A stretch of 64,000 nt of DNA from Trichaptum fuscoviolaceum (Eukaryota > Basidiomycota > Agaricomycetes > Hymenochaetales > Trichaptaceae). Positions 23,999 to 36,619 of the stretch are shown one piece after another (within the stretch, counting starts at the first letter, position 1; every line of letters starts with the position of its first letter). Under the pieces are notes generated by a model. That model made no database searches. It saw nothing but the letters and a program-made list of their open reading frames with translations, and was not told the DNA's origin. Both the position numbers and the translations under genes were made by a program. Location of the stretch: NCBI GenBank assembly GCA_910574455.1, contig CAJSYZ010000008.1:2544707-2608706 (forward strand), in the 5' to 3' direction.

Positions 23999-24866
23999 CT
24001 AAAAGATGGCGCGTACAAGACCGCCTCCAATTGCAGCACCTGTGCAAAGCGAAGTAAAATTTACTAATGAGACCTGGCACAGGTCGAGTAAAACAAGATG
24101 ATACTTACCAGCACCAAACCCAACACCGCCCGCGGCAGAGTGGGCCATCGTATTCCCAAGTTTTCCGTACTTGCTCTTCTCCTTCGACTGGTCCGCCTGT
24201 TGCAGACCGACCGAGTTGACCGGGCCCGCACTACTAGGAGCAGGAGGTGGCTGGTCCATTCCGTGATAGGCGGCTCCGAATGCTTTGTAGGGCCTCTTCC
24301 CTCCCGCTCCGGCTTGCGGGGGAGAGGAATCGTAGGAAGGCGGAGGAGCGAGGACTGTGCGCCTAGGGGCAGCGGGGGCGGCAAGGGCGGGAGCAGAGGA
24401 GATTTTTTCGACATGATTGGATGGGAAGAGGCCTTGCTTTCCGTTGAATCTACCGGTCCACCAATCAGCGTTCGTCTCTTCTATTACTTCAATGATATCG
24501 CCTGGACGGAATGAGAGGTCATCGGGATCCTACAGATGTGTCAATTAGCGAACAATGAAACCGAATGGCTGGAACAAAACATACCGATCCATTCTCGTTA
24601 TAAGCCCAAACGGCTTTGGCCTGTGGAACACCGGAAGAAAGCGACGCTGCACGGGCTGGTGCAGGCGGGGGAGGCACGCCCCTTCGCCCATTCACAGAGA
24701 GGTTTGAAACGCCACGGGCAACGCTTTGGACTGGCGAAGACGCAGCAGAGGAAGGAAGTCGCTGGAGCACGACCTGCGCGTCTTGCTGGGTCATGTGGCC
24801 CTGCTCGACGAGGAACTGGACGTTCTGCTCGATCTGTGCGACGATATGGTCGACATATGCGGCCAT
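23999..24866 (-). CDS. SH3-domain protein of the Lsb1/Pin3 family
   Basis: Exons 24866-24585, 24529-24109 and 24039-23999; 247 aa. The N-terminal 45 residues form a helix ([20 protein letters not shown]) typical of this family. A Pro/Ala linker is followed by one SH3 domain (about residues 82-137) with the ALYDY-like [22 protein letters not shown], the WW pair in NADWWTGRF, and the carboxy motif [12 protein letters not shown] Pro-rich segment and a C-terminal Gly/Ala-rich tail ([20 protein letters not shown], ending GGGLVRAIF) complete the family layout. Yeast Lsb1 and Lsb2/Pin3 bind the WASP homologue Las17 at cortical actin and influence prion behaviour; that role is inferred here. The third exon codes only the last 13 residues. 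Confidence 0.88.
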
Positions 24867-25316
24867 GTTGCTAGACACCTGGATGTAAGGCTCAAGATAT
24901 GAGATGATAAGGTCGTGGTGGTTGAACAAGGGTGATCAGCAGCCACGACAGGTCTTGGGTTTTTGTACCTCGTCGCTCACGCTGCTGGCCGGCTCCGCTA
25001 AAGTATCGTAAAGATTTCTATTGACGCAAGAGCGTCTCAGTTGGGACACAATTGCCTGCACATATGTGAGTCAGAGCCAGAATTGATGCTTTCCCAGGTG
25101 AGGGTTCCTTGTACGCCTTCTGGGAGAAACGATCAGAGTTGCAATAAAGACGGCAAAGCCAGGTTCAAGTTGTATCACGGCTAATGCTGATGGCGGGAGG
25201 CTGTGTTCTCGTCTATTTTGGGCGGCGCGCGTCGAGTACCTTCCATAGACGACGACCAAATGGCTTTTCACCCATCGAACTCAATCTAAACATACATCGA
25301 ACACGGAACGGACACG
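24867..25316. promoter_or_regulatory. Divergent promoter region, SH3 gene and pICln-like gene
   Basis: A 450-bp spacer shared by two divergently transcribed genes. No unambiguous TATA or CCAAT box was seen close to either start. Confidence 0.35.
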
Positions 25317-26480
25317 ATGCCAGCCATCACTATCATCAATTCTATTCCCCGCTTCATAACACCTGAGGAACACACTATACGCACTGGCTCAACTCCTGCA
25401 TCTTTTTCCGACATACCGCCCGTGCTTCGGCACAAGGAGGACAATGTTCGCGTTAGCCTCGACCCGCCTATCACCGATCTAAGCGAAGAGGAGCTAAGCA
25501 AAGGAACGCTCTATGTTGTCGAGAGGTGTGAGGTGCTTTTTGCCTTCACTTTGACTTGAGACTGATTTTGCATGGAAAACTGCAGTACGCTAGCATACAT
25601 CTCATCAAGTACGGGACGCGGCTTCCAGGTTGAATATCCCTCTATCATCTTACATGCCGTTTCGCGTGACGCGCATAGCCCGCACATATACTGCCAGCTT
25701 GCAGACCAGACCGTTGACTCTGGTCTGCCTGCTACGAATGGCTCGAATGGCGCCGTAAATGGTGCTGTGGGCGCTGAGCACCAGGATGTAGATGAAGAAG
25801 ACATATCCGATATGCGCGAGCTTCAGATTGTCCCTGAAAGTTCTACCTCACGTATGCATACTCTCGCTTGCCTATATCTGAATTATCTACTGACATCGTA
25901 TATGTACTAACAGTCGAGCCGATATTCGAAGCTCTATCTCAGTGCGCAGCCCTCCATCCCGACCCCGATCAGTCCGACGACGAACTTGGTGTGGGGATGG
26001 GGATGGGAGGTGATGACGACGACGACGCCTTCGTGGATGCGGACGTCGAGGCCGTGCAAGCCATCGCGCATACCGTTGGCGACGAACCGGAGCTGAGCGA
26101 GGCTGGCCGGGTGCGCAGCGATTTCGCCTCGGATTCTAGATTCCGGCCGTACTGAAATTGATCCTTTATGACTCTCTTTGCCTCCTTCTTTTCCTTGAAT
26201 GCCCTCCCCTTTCATTGGTTTCCACGGCTCTTTGCTTCTTTCTCCAACTTCTAATCTCCAACAATCTTTCACCTCAAAATATTTCCATTTATCGTCAATA
26301 CCACAGGAAGTCCTCGCACGGCTAGATGCCCTCATCCTCGACCCACACGGACATCTTGCTTCTAGCGAAGAAAGAAACGAAGATGGCGACAACGAACAGT
26401 TCGAAGACGCGCAGGACCTGTGCACAGTTACGGATGTAAAGGTGGAAAAGGTGGAAAAAATAGCTCCTTCCGATATATGA
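25317..26480 (+). CDS. pICln/Voldacs-domain protein (methylosome subunit pICln-like, Lot5-like)
   Basis: Exons 25317-25525, 25586-25851, 25914-26110 and 26307-26480; 281 aa. The PH-like core shows the family pattern GTLYVVES, LAYISSSTGRGFQVEYPSI, ILHAVSRD and a following IYCQL strand. An acidic insertion (DDDDDAFVDAD) and the closing helix EVLARLDALILDP followed by NEQFEDAQD correspond to the acidic, Glu/Asp-rich C-terminus of pICln. In animals pICln is an assembly chaperone that delivers Sm proteins with PRMT5; the fungal homologues are thought to act likewise, which is inference here. The third intron (196 nt) is longer than its neighbours; the phase-0 donor at 26111 and acceptor at 26306 were chosen because they restore the family C-terminus. 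Confidence 0.8.
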
Positions 26481-26731
26481 AAAAAGAATGTACCGTATTG
26501 GATTGCATTGTGTAGCAAGATTTATGTCTCGAGATGTTTTTTTTATTGATCTCTGATAGATTTGACTCATTACTGAGCGAGCAAAAATATATTCTTGTAT
26601 TCGATACTGGAAGAAAGTACGGAGATTTGGACTAAACTATGAAAAGTGGAAATAACACAAAAAACAACAGATTAACAACTCACGTCATGCATATCATTAG
26701 GAAGAACATCGTTATGTCATAGATTTAGACA

Positions 26732-29700
26732 TCACGACGCATTTCGCGCCATCTCCGGTCTAACATCTGCAGGCAAGCTCGTCATGGGCTTCGCGCCTGG
26801 TAAGGGTCCCCAGTCGAACGACCGTATTTCGGACGGCACCTTCGCATGCGTCTTCCCGAGCGGAGGCGCCTTCGCGTGCACTGAGTGCCGCGAGCCACGC
26901 GCATAGGCCAACCGCTGACTAGTGGGTGACGTTTCTGGAGAGAGATCGAGGGAAGATGGTGTACCCTGGGCAGCGGTTGATGGGCTAGTACCGATGCCGG
27001 TGCCGAGAGGGAGAGGCGTGGACCAGGGTGCAGGAGGAAGAGCGATACTCAACGGTCCTCCAGGTAAGCCATTTGCAGCAAACGCAGGTTTGCGTTCTGC
27101 CTCCAGCGTCGGAACGCGCCTCTTCGGCTCGTCGACCGCCTGTGTATTCAATAACGGTGTCGTGCGCACCTTCGCGAGCGCGAGCTTCAGCCGCATAGCA
27201 CTTCGTTCCGCATTCAAAGCCGCCGCAGTGCTCGCCGCAACCGAGGCCGTCACTTCTGGCCTGAAGCGACCCTTCCCTGACTTCCCGTTTGCGCTGAGTC
27301 CATTTCCATCGAAATGCACGCTGTTGGTTCCATTGGAAGTAGGTGGAAGAGAGGAAGCCCGAGAACCCAACGAGTCAAGAGCTCTAAGGTCGAGCCTCGA
27401 CACACGTTCGCTGAGCTCGCTGATTTGTTGCAACTGCATCTCGAGTGCTAGGTCGATATTGCGATATGTACGATTGATGGTGTCAAGTGAAGGAGGCCTG
27501 AGAGACAAAGATAAATCAATCAGATTTACACGAATAACAGTAATGGAAGTGGATGTATACGTACTTCATACTCGTTCGACCTTTACGATGCTCCTCCACC
27601 TTCTTTTTGCAAGCCTTTAGATGCGCCTCTAATTGTTCGACACGGTCGTTGATAAGCTAAACCAGTGGCAAAACAATTTAGAATGCTAAACGTTTGAAGG
27701 GACCCATAACTCACTCTGATCTGTTTCCTCAACTGACTCTGTGTTTCCGTCGCGTCTGGACCTAGCGTTCGCGCTTTGAGCATCTTCGAAAACTCTGGAT
27801 CTGCTTTCGCTTTCGAGAACCGGACAATTTCCTCTTTTCGAGTCTCAGCTGATAAGCACCTTCCTTCAGCAAGAGTTTTCATGAGGAAATGAAAGCACAA
27901 ACCCTTGAGTAAGTTGCTCTCCACTTCCCGCATGGTCGGCATGATCTCCGCCTTGAAGTCATACCAGGCCAGGATGTCCGTCTCAACACTCTTCAGAAGT
28001 CGTGTGAAGGCATCAATGTCCCCCAGCGCCCATTTAGTCTTGTCGCCGAAGTCCGCCTTCGAGTGCGTGATTCCAGTCGATCGACCAACCCTTGCACGAA
28101 TCACGGCGGCATCTTGGCTGGCTTTTTGTAGCTTTTGAAATTAAGATATATAAATAGCTTTCCGGGGAAAGAGCCTAAAACTTACATCGTTAAGCTCCTT
28201 TTGAAGCAACACACACAATTGATAGCAGCCAGCCTGCATTTCCGACTCGAACTTCGTCTGCATTTCCAGTTGAGGTTGTTGTGATACGTTGGGAGCAGTG
28301 ACATTACTAGGTGAAGTAGACGTGCCCTGAACTGGCGATCCGAATAGCGGACGTCCCATAGGCAAGGGCACGCCAGACACAGGTGTTTGAGGCTGCATAT
28401 TGAATATCGCATTTGGTCCAGCTGCGGGCCCAGCGGGGGATGAGACTGGCGTTGCGGAGGGAATCTTGAAGGGAGGCGGGTTCGAAGCTGGCGATAGCGA
28501 GAACGGTTGAAGCGTTGGCGGTTTCACGGGCACTGATGAGGGTCCTCCAAAAGGAGGAGGTGTCTTGGACAGTTGTGAATTAGTCGATCTGGGAATCAAT
28601 GGTGTGACAGGCTCGAGCTTGATAGCGGTATTGTCAACTTGGCTATAGGTTCTTTTTGGCGAAACTGCCCGAGAAGCAACTTCAGTTTCGTTTGTGACGG
28701 GAGCACCAGCCAAGGGTGAACTCTTCGTAGGCCGTGAACTGGGACGCCCGAGCCCTAGAGACGAGGTAGATGTCAAAGCAGGTGATACCGGCTTTGGAGC
28801 GAGAACTGCTGCAGGCTCCTCTTTTCCCGGTGAACCAGGGGGTGTGGTAGTTTGAGTCAAGCTTGGAACAGCTGGTTTAGCGAATGTAGAAGGTGTGGTC
28901 GAAGGTCCAGCTTCAGATGAACTTGTTTTCCCTGGTAACGGACTCGGAGATTGTCCGAACGAGAAAGTCTTCCCAAAAACTGATGGAGATGGAGATTTAG
29001 AGGCGACTCCATCGACGCTGGGCTTACTGCCAAACAGCGAGGGAGAGGTCGGTTCTGGAGCTTTTCCAAATACCAGTGGCTTTTCCGGCCCTCCGGGTGT
29101 TGTCGAAATAGTATACGTCCCTTCACGAGAATCTTTTGCAGGAGTGGCTTTTGGAGTGTCCTCTTTGGAATCTAGCGTTCCAGTTGTACGAGGTATTTTT
29201 GGGCTGAGACCTTCTTCCCCTTCTTCATCTTTTTCATTGTCCTCGTCGCCATCCTCGTATTCCCCTTCCTCAGGTACTTCGTCCGAAAAGTTTTCAGACA
29301 AGAACGACCCTGCATCGTCACTGTTATTTCTGTCCTCGTCCTCTTCGTCGTCGAATGTTCCATGGGATGAAGGAGTGGGAGGGAGATTGTCGTGATCAAT
29401 TTCATCTAGCTTTGGAATTGTGATGAAGGAGGATTCTGCCTGTAAACCGCTTTTGACTGATGCAGAAGTCTTGTTTTCCGCGGCACTACTGATGTTGGTA
29501 AATGCAGTTGATGCAGGTTTCTTCTCCTTTGCTTCTGATTCATCCTTAGTCTTGAGCAGCTCACTGAACGACGATTTAGTCGTTCCTGCATATGCACTAA
29601 AACCCCCGCCACCACTGTAGGCGCTAAATGCACCGGGTTTTGTCGGAGTTGCCACGGGTGTTGTTGATGCAGGGGTGCTGAAGGCGGTTTTGCCAAATGC

Positions 29701-32700
29701 TGGAGCACTTCCAAATGTCGAGGGCGAACCGAACGTAGGAGTGGTCGTACCAGGCTTCACAGGTGTCGTTGAGGTAATTGCTGGTCCTGACCCGCCGGAT
29801 CCGAAGGCAGATACTGGTGAACCGAATGCACTGGCCGTAACAGGCTTGGGGTTTGCGAACGGAGATGTACTTGGGACTTGTGCAGAGGCTCCAAATGCTC
29901 CGAATCCTTCTGCTGGTCTGAAGAAAGCCGGTTTGGAAGTCAGGTTTCCGAAAGCTCCTGTTGTCGTCGCAGGTGAGCTGGCCTTGAATGCGGACGGAGA
30001 GGGAGTTGCTGGAGGCGTCTTCTGATTGAAAGCTATACCGCTTGAGGTGGTTTTAGCTTCGCCCGAAGGTGAGTCTTGAGTCAGCAGATCTGCCTTGTCA
30101 AGCGCCGACCTTTCCGTGGCAACAGGGCTACCCTCGGGGCTCGACTCTGGTGTCTTCATTCGCGTTGTTGGGGCAGTCGCTAAGGATGGCGCACTAGGCG
30201 TACCGAAAACACTTCCAGATGCCTCCTTCGTTGACGGCGTCGAGAATGAAGCGCCTCCGAAGGCATTGGTACTTTGATTGCTTGTACCAAATGGCGGAGG
30301 CTTGGAACCTTGTTGACCCAGTCCACTAAGGGCGGAAGTCTTATTAGCACCAAATACACTAGACGATGCGGCCTCCGTAGGTGTAACATCTTTGGTGTCA
30401 CTACTGTTTTCATTAGACTTGCTGTGTGTAAGTTGTCCGAATGCAGTCGAACCTCCCTGGGCGAAAGAGCTGAAGCCCTTTGAGTTACCAGCGAATGCTG
30501 AAAAGGCGCCCCCTGTTCCTGACGAGTTTGGAGTAGAAGAAACACCAAATGTCGGTTTAGCGATCGCACCGAAACTCGTTTGTCCGAACGTAGTTTGTCC
30601 AAAAGTAGGTTGTCCGAAGGTGGGCTGAGCCTTGGAACCGAATCCGGCGGAAGACTTAGGCTCCGTAGTTGTTGAGGGATTTTGCACTGGGCTTTCTGCG
30701 GACTTAAAAGAGGCTGAGGACGCCCCAAAGCCAGTTGCTGGTTTAATGAAACTTGATCCTTGTACATTACCAAAAGCACCGAAAGAGGAGGGTTGCTGTG
30801 GTGATTTACCAGATCCAAACGATGTTTGATTTGGTGAGGTATTTTGCGCAAAGGAGCCGAACATACTATTGACAGCACCACTCTCCTGAGCCTTGCTAGC
30901 CGATGTACCTCCCAGAGACAGGCCTCCAAATCCACTATCTGCTTTTCCGTCGTCAGCTTCTGACATCTCTGCTTCAGGTGATGCTGCATCAACTGGCGGG
31001 GACGGTGCAGATGTAGTATTATTGGAAGATGCAGCGGGAGAAGGCGAGGCGGCACCGAAACCAAAGCCCGTGGAGCCAAATTTTGGTGGTCCTTGGGACG
31101 CAAATGAGGAGAAACCAGATGATGCTGTAGGGCTTGACCCAAAAGTCGATGTCTGCGATCCAAATGTACTACTTTGACCAAATGCTGGTGTGCTTTTCGA
31201 GGCTTGTCCGAATGCCGTAGATGAACCAAATGATGGTGCACCGAACGCAGGGGTTGATGTCTGACCGAAAACCGACTTCACTGGATCAGGTTGGGGATTA
31301 TTGGTCTGAGTCAGATTTCCGAAGCTAGAGCTCCCAAACACTGGAGTAGCCGATTGCCCGAACGCAGGGGCCGGTGTAGCACTTCCAAATCCAAAACTCG
31401 ACGAAGAACTCGAAGGTTGCCCGAATGAAGGTGGAGCAGGCTTATCTGTTACCATCGATTCTTCTGCTAGGCTTGAATTTGTGTTCGCTGATGCTGGCGC
31501 TGAAGCAGACACCAAACCCGGATATGGGACACCTTCGTTACCTTTGTTGTTTGATATGGACCAAGCTTGCAGAGTCCCGTCACTTGCGTACAAATACAGA
31601 ATTGGCTTCGCGTCGTTACTATCGGATGATGTCACATCCAGTTCAAGAGCTAAAGGGAAAGTGTCGTTGTCATCCTTGTCCAGCGGGAGACTAGGGGTCG
31701 ATGTTTCCTCCAGAGATAGATTACACCATGTCTCGTCGTCAGAACCTTTTTCGGTTAGGCTTCCAACAACGCCTATGTCTCCCGAAGTACTATCACTTAT
31801 GAATATGAGGAGTTTTGCAGGATCCCAATTACGAAGGACGACCGGGAAAGCACCAGGTGGTCGAAGAGCTGGCGTAGGATAATAGGGAGTCTCAAATTGC
31901 ATCTGAACTGCCGCATTAGTTTTAGCATCACGGATGGTTAAAAAATGTTTCTGGGCAGCCTCTGGACTTCGGTCGCCAGGAGCAGTGTAGATGCCGTAAA
32001 AAACGCTGTTTGAGAGCCAAATGATACTAATGACGCTTGCATCACCAACCTGAGGAGGTTTAGGTATGTGTTGCTTTGGGCTGTTCGTATCCAATGGACT
32101 AAAGGTGACTATGTCTCCATTCCTGAACCCAATGGCAATTTGCTTTCCTTTAGGGGACCAAGCCACTGAGCAATGTATTAGACCGACCCAAGATTTTCAA
32201 CATAATCGATGCAACGAACCTGACGTTGGTGTTGTCTCTGGCGACCCTCCATTCCTCCAACCCCCAACTGACTGTCCATTCCTCACATCAAGCACTTCCA
32301 CTGCTACACCCTCACCGCCACTTTCAGCTTCTCTTCGCACTGCAACCAAGTCCGGTAAGTCGCCCGGGTTTCCTACAATCTGTCTGATCGGGCCAGGGGG
32401 AGCCGGTGGAAGCGTCTGAAATGGTTGAACGAAATCTTCGCCTTCAACAAAAAGCCTGGATGTATCATACATCGATATTGACCCATCGGCGTGCCCAACT
32501 ATAAGCCGTTCATCGTTCGCACCGAGAGTCAGATATGTGGGAGGAGAGCCAGAATAGTTCAACACCCGTTTTGGCTGCAGCTCCTGCTCTCCCTCAGCCG
32601 TTGATGATTGTATGGATATTCGCAAGTCAGAGAGTGTTGAAAACACGATCCCTAATGCAATATAATGAAGTCAGCTAAGCAAGCAGAACCAGAGCTATGT

Positions 32701-33001
32701 TAACGTACTATTCTCTCCTGATGCACCCTTTGCAATTGCGGCAAACCATCCTTTGTGCTGTGATAAAATGAAGTGATTTCCCTTGCCATCTAGAACAGAG
32801 AGGTCGGGCGGTTGAGGCGAAATGCGAATGCGCATCCGCTTGTTTAGAAGGCGAAGGGACAAGAACTGACAAACATGGGTTATTGATGTTAAATATTCGG
32901 AAACTAGGAGATAGCCTTACGCCCGCCTCCCTCTCCTGCGCCTTAGTGGTCGACCATGATATCTGTACTGGAGGAGGGCCTTGTAGAGTGCTAACGTTCA
33001 T
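26732..33001 (-). CDS. NUP159: FG nucleoporin of the Nup159/Nup214 family
   Basis: Exons 33001-32921, 32865-32709, 32651-32220, 32165-28186, 28131-27715, 27656-27565 and 27497-26732; about 1974 aa. The N-terminal 430 residues form a beta-propeller with strands such as LIVGHADGSISMYD, VAWSPKGKQIAIGFRNGDI and LYLYASDGTLQAW, the docking platform for the DEAD-box helicase Dbp5/DDX19. Residues about 470-1100 are packed with FG repeats of FGxxSxFG, FGQ and GFG type. A Glu/Asp-rich segment follows (near 1145-1215), then a second sparse FG/Pro-rich region. The last 430 residues start with a coiled-coil zone (LKSVETDILAWYDF, KARTLGPDATETQSQLRKQI, VEQLEAHLKACKKKVEEH), as needed to join the Nup82 complex on the cytoplasmic face. 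An in-frame 39-nt segment in exon 5 (gtttgt...tgaag) may be another intron. The huge exon 4 is 3980 nt. Confidence 0.92.
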
Positions 33002-33694
33002 TTCGATTTGTGGTGCCTTGGTCTACGTGACAGTTGGTAATAGGTTGGAGCAGGTTACAAGCAGGTGTAGAGGTGACTAGAGTAGGTCAGTAGGCTACGT
33101 TGCACATCACCATACTCATTGGCGTCATGTTGTACACTTGACTCGGGCTTGGTGTAGTGTGCTTCATGCCTCGGAGTTTTGGCGTGACATGGTGTGGTAG
33201 TGACAATAAAGTCTGTCACAAGGAGTCGTTTTTAGCATATCCTCAGCACATACATAAGACACAGGTATCTGCAGAATCTGCAGAATATAAATGACTGTGA
33301 ACAGTATGGACTTCTTAAATGGATTCTCCTAGCGATGTAAGGTATTATCGATGATCGCCACTTCAAGTTGTTGGATGCACTATGCTCTATTTCATGGAAA
33401 CACTATACGGTAACGCAATCTAACGAACGGTTTGTATGTATGCCTAGCAATGTTGTAGATGACATATGAGCGTACAAGGGGAATAGAACGAGATATCTGA
33501 AGCAACACGCAAAGAATACTATACAAGCAAAGCAACGTAACAAGATCATGTTCATAAATCATCACAAAAGGGTTGCCCAACTCAAGCAGGGTCGCCCCTA
33601 GCCTGCCATTGGCGCCCACAGTCTTCTCGGGTCACCGGATACATATACAATACATCCACAGATCTCATGGTCACCAATCGCTACCATACTGCAC
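33002..33694. other. Intergenic spacer upstream of the nucleoporin gene
   Basis: About 690 bp with no supported gene. It holds the nucleoporin promoter and the 3' flank of the GBD/FH3 gene. Only short frames occur. Confidence 0.4.
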
Positions 33695-35946
33695 TCAGAG
33701 TCGAATAGGCTCGACCTTCTTCGGCGTCGGCAGTTTGGGTGCGCCGATCACAACGCTGTGCGCACGCTCGTGCGCGGGCGTAGACGGAGTGCTTCTCTTT
33801 CCATGAGTACTCGATGAAGCTGTTGAAGCCGAAGTGCGGTTGCGCTCCTTAGCGCTCCGACCAGGCTTAGCCATCCCCGCTGGGGGCGGGCCGATTGTGC
33901 GCGCAAGAGTCCAAGGCAGTTCGTATCTGGCCTGCAGAGCGTGTGCGACGTACCGAGCAATTTCCAAGTGCAGAGTTGGATAATACGTCGTAGAGGCCTT
34001 TCGGGCCACCTAAAACACGAAACACGTGTTTTCAGGGAAAACCAAGCGAAGTCATATATGAAGGTACTCACCAACAAAATGCGTTCAAGACCCGAGGCGA
34101 ACAGATCCGAGTGGAACCGATGGGCCGACAGTTCGTTGTCTTTAGGGAGATTCAAGTCTGCCGCTGACTTCGCAATAGCATTGAGAAGTTTGAAGTGAGT
34201 AGTCTAGCCCCAATCGAGGCATGGGCGCGTCAGTGACAGATAAAGTGTCAGTGACGGCAAACACTAGGATTAAGAACGGAACATTACCAGATAAGACATT
34301 GCCTCAAATTCAACACCGCCAGTCATACCTCCTGGGGCACGAGGCTTTTCGACACGTCGGTCATCTGTGTCGTCTAGGTTCCACACAGTATTACTCGGGT
34401 GACAGAATACCCAAAAGTAATCTCGGCAAACGTCCGATAACTCCTGGAGGTAGGTCTTGAAGATGCGAGGAACATGCAAAGACTCGATGAATTCATGAGG
34501 TGAGACGCTCGAAGCCGGTGCCTCCGCGGGAGGCGGAGCCTCAGTGAGAAGAAGCGACCGCAAAAGAGAGAATAAATTGCGGTGGGGAGGCGGGAATGTA
34601 ATCAGACGAGGGTGCTCCGAGAACGTAGGCTGCGCAACAGTGTCCCAGGGATCTTCCCAGACTTCCCTTCTTCTTGGCGTCCCTGTAACAGAAGCAGGAC
34701 TAGGAAGTGACGAAGGAGGGTATAGGTCGAATAGTGCAAGGAGTAACTCGGCAATCAGTTGTCGTGAAGCAACTTCGCCCGGCTTCTTGTCCGAATACAG
34801 CAAACAGACGAGTTGTGTGAATGGTGTGGGAGCGGCCGAACGTAGCGCAGAGCATCCGATCTCAGAAGTGCACAAGGCTTTGAAGCACCGAAGGAGCTCA
34901 TGCAGCATCTGATCATCGTGTTGTTCTTCCCTTTAATGGACAATTAGAATGACGGAATTACAAGCGAAGTTTACGGACTGACCTCCATTCTACCTCCAGA
35001 ATCTCGTTGAGCCTGGTAAGTAAAGCAGAATATCCATCAGAGTTGAGGAAGGAGGAAGTCCAACTAAGTCGATCGTAAGCACGTGCTGTCTGACGAAGAA
35101 AAAAAGCTTATACCTGGCAGGCTCGTTCCTCAAGAGGAGCCTTAATTTCTTCACAACTTCGACATCTAAGGTAAGGCTTGAGCTGTCCGAAAGTAGGTGT
35201 GCAAATCTATCCGGTGAAAGGTCCTTCGAGGTCTTGCCCTTATGAGACCTGGCTCCTGCAATCTCACTCTTGGAAGCGATAGGAAGATGAACTTTGGAGG
35301 AGCTGCGAGGAATATCGACCGACGCGCCTCTGCTATGGCTTGTGTTTGTTGTGTATTGGGCTTCGTTACCAGATTCTCCGTCAGAGTAGTGAGCTAGAGA
35401 GGCGGTGGACTTCATAGCGAGGCCAAAGAATCGACCGGCTGTCTTTGGGGGTTCAGGGAAGTCATATGCGATATTAGCCTGTGGAGGCGATGCGATTGAC
35501 TCGCTGCTACGAGTCTTGCGGAGGGTACTAGAGTTCTTCTTTGGCGTCGCAAGGACAGCAGGGGTGTGACGTTGTAGTGTATGAGAGGAGCGAAGCATGG
35601 CAGCTTTAACATTCGAGTCCATGCCATTTAGTTTGGGTCGTAAAGTCTGTGGTATTTGGAGTTCATCCTATGTGGTGATTAGCGCGAATAAGAGACAAGC
35701 TAGCAATGAACTCACAAGCAGTTTATCGAATGCCTCTACCATCTCCTGTGAATCAGCACCAGACTGCTTTTTGGTCGTTGTAGGTTTCTGTGTCTTGTTA
35801 CCATTAACATCTTGAAAGACGGACGCTTTTCGTGTCGACCTCGTTGGGGCAGCTGAGCATTCGACATTCTCCTTACTAGCGCCATTCCGTTCAGCAGTGA
35901 GGTCGACAGAAGGGACACGTTTTCCAGGAATTATACCTCTGAACAT
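33695..35946 (-). CDS. GBD/FH3 (formin N-terminal regulatory type) domain protein without FH2
   Basis: Exons 35946-35716, 35667-35114, 35063-34983, 34930-34288, 34203-34072 and 34009-33695; 651 aa. After a basic Ser-rich N-terminus, an armadillo-type helical region runs from about residue 75 to 590: a GTPase-binding-like start (EMVEAFDKLLDELQIPQTLR), then LSPDRFAHLLSDSSSLTLDV, VVKKLRLLLRNEPASW, SFLNSDGYSALLTRLNEI, MLHELLRCFKALCTSEIG and EFIESLHVPRIFKTYLQELS. This order matches the Rho-binding and FH3 modules of diaphanous formins. No Pro-rich FH1 or FH2 actin domain follows; the gene stops after a short Ser/Pro tail. It is therefore a stand-alone GBD/FH3 protein, possibly a Rho GTPase effector or polarity scaffold. 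The start at 35946 (MFRGIIPGKR) could be extended to an in-frame ATG at 36186. Confidence 0.78.
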
Positions 35947-36619
35947 CGTCTGTGTAGATGAGGAGAGCAATGAAGGAGGTGGGGATAAACAAAGACAAAT
36001 GTTGGGAACACGTTGTATGAGAACGTCACGTGAAGGCACAAACCCGAGAAAACCAAAAGAGAGAGCGGGAACGGAGGCCGATCTGTGACGAGTATGCCCA
36101 AATATGGGGTGCAGCAGGGACGATGGTTGCGCCCATCTGACAGGGAACTCTGATGCCGGCAATGAGCGCGAGTTGGGCGTCTCCATCTCTCCTGCGAATG
36201 CCCGACCGCACCGGATTTAAGAACTCACCACCACGTCCCCATCTTCCATCTTCCTCCTTCCTCTCTCCCCACCATCATCTCCACCAAGCAGCACTGATAT
36301 CGACTTCTATTCTTTCAAGAGGCCTCTGGCTTTGAAATCATCTGTTGGGAGAGTCGGTAGTACGTCGGCACCGCTGTCGTACGGCGGCGTCGGCCACCGA
36401 CCCCGTTCACCGAGCAAGTCGGTGATCCAAGCTCAAGCTAAAATTTTCATCATCTTATTCCTCTAAAAGCTCGGAGGACGACTGCGATGATGATCGCGCT
36501 TCCCTAACCCCTACATTGCATGGGGACTTGCCTAAGGACGGACGAGAACAAGAAAGGTAGTGTGTTTTCCTCGTGACATTACCTATTATTGACCCCTTCA
36601 ATTGATAATTGACAGGTAG
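35947..36619. other. Spacer with a weak + strand coding candidate
   Basis: This is the promoter side of the GBD/FH3 gene and the 3' flank of the cryptic gene at 36620. On the + strand an open segment around 36222-36417, joined to 36470-36560, could be coding (listed separately). Nothing else was seen. Confidence 0.35.
36222..36560 (+). CDS. Possible small gene or gene fragment, unknown function
   Basis: Two segments look coding: 36222-36417 (ends in GHRPRSPS) and 36470-36560 (SEDDCDDDRASLTPTLHG...), joined by a 52-nt candidate intron with donor gtcggt and acceptor aaaag in matching phase, ending at a TAG at 36558-36560. No ATG exists in the first segment, so an upstream exon would be required, and I could not find one with good splice sites. 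Composition is Ser/Pro/Asp-rich. This could be the tail of a small regulatory protein or a chance frame. Confidence 0.2.

Noticed and set aside
28895..31241. Many long open frames on both strands across the nucleoporin (for example 30180-31241 minus and 29675-30025 plus)
   Set aside because: They are shadows of the FG-repeat exon: repeated Phe-Gly-Ser-Pro codon bias removes stops in other frames. None has a domain or splice support.
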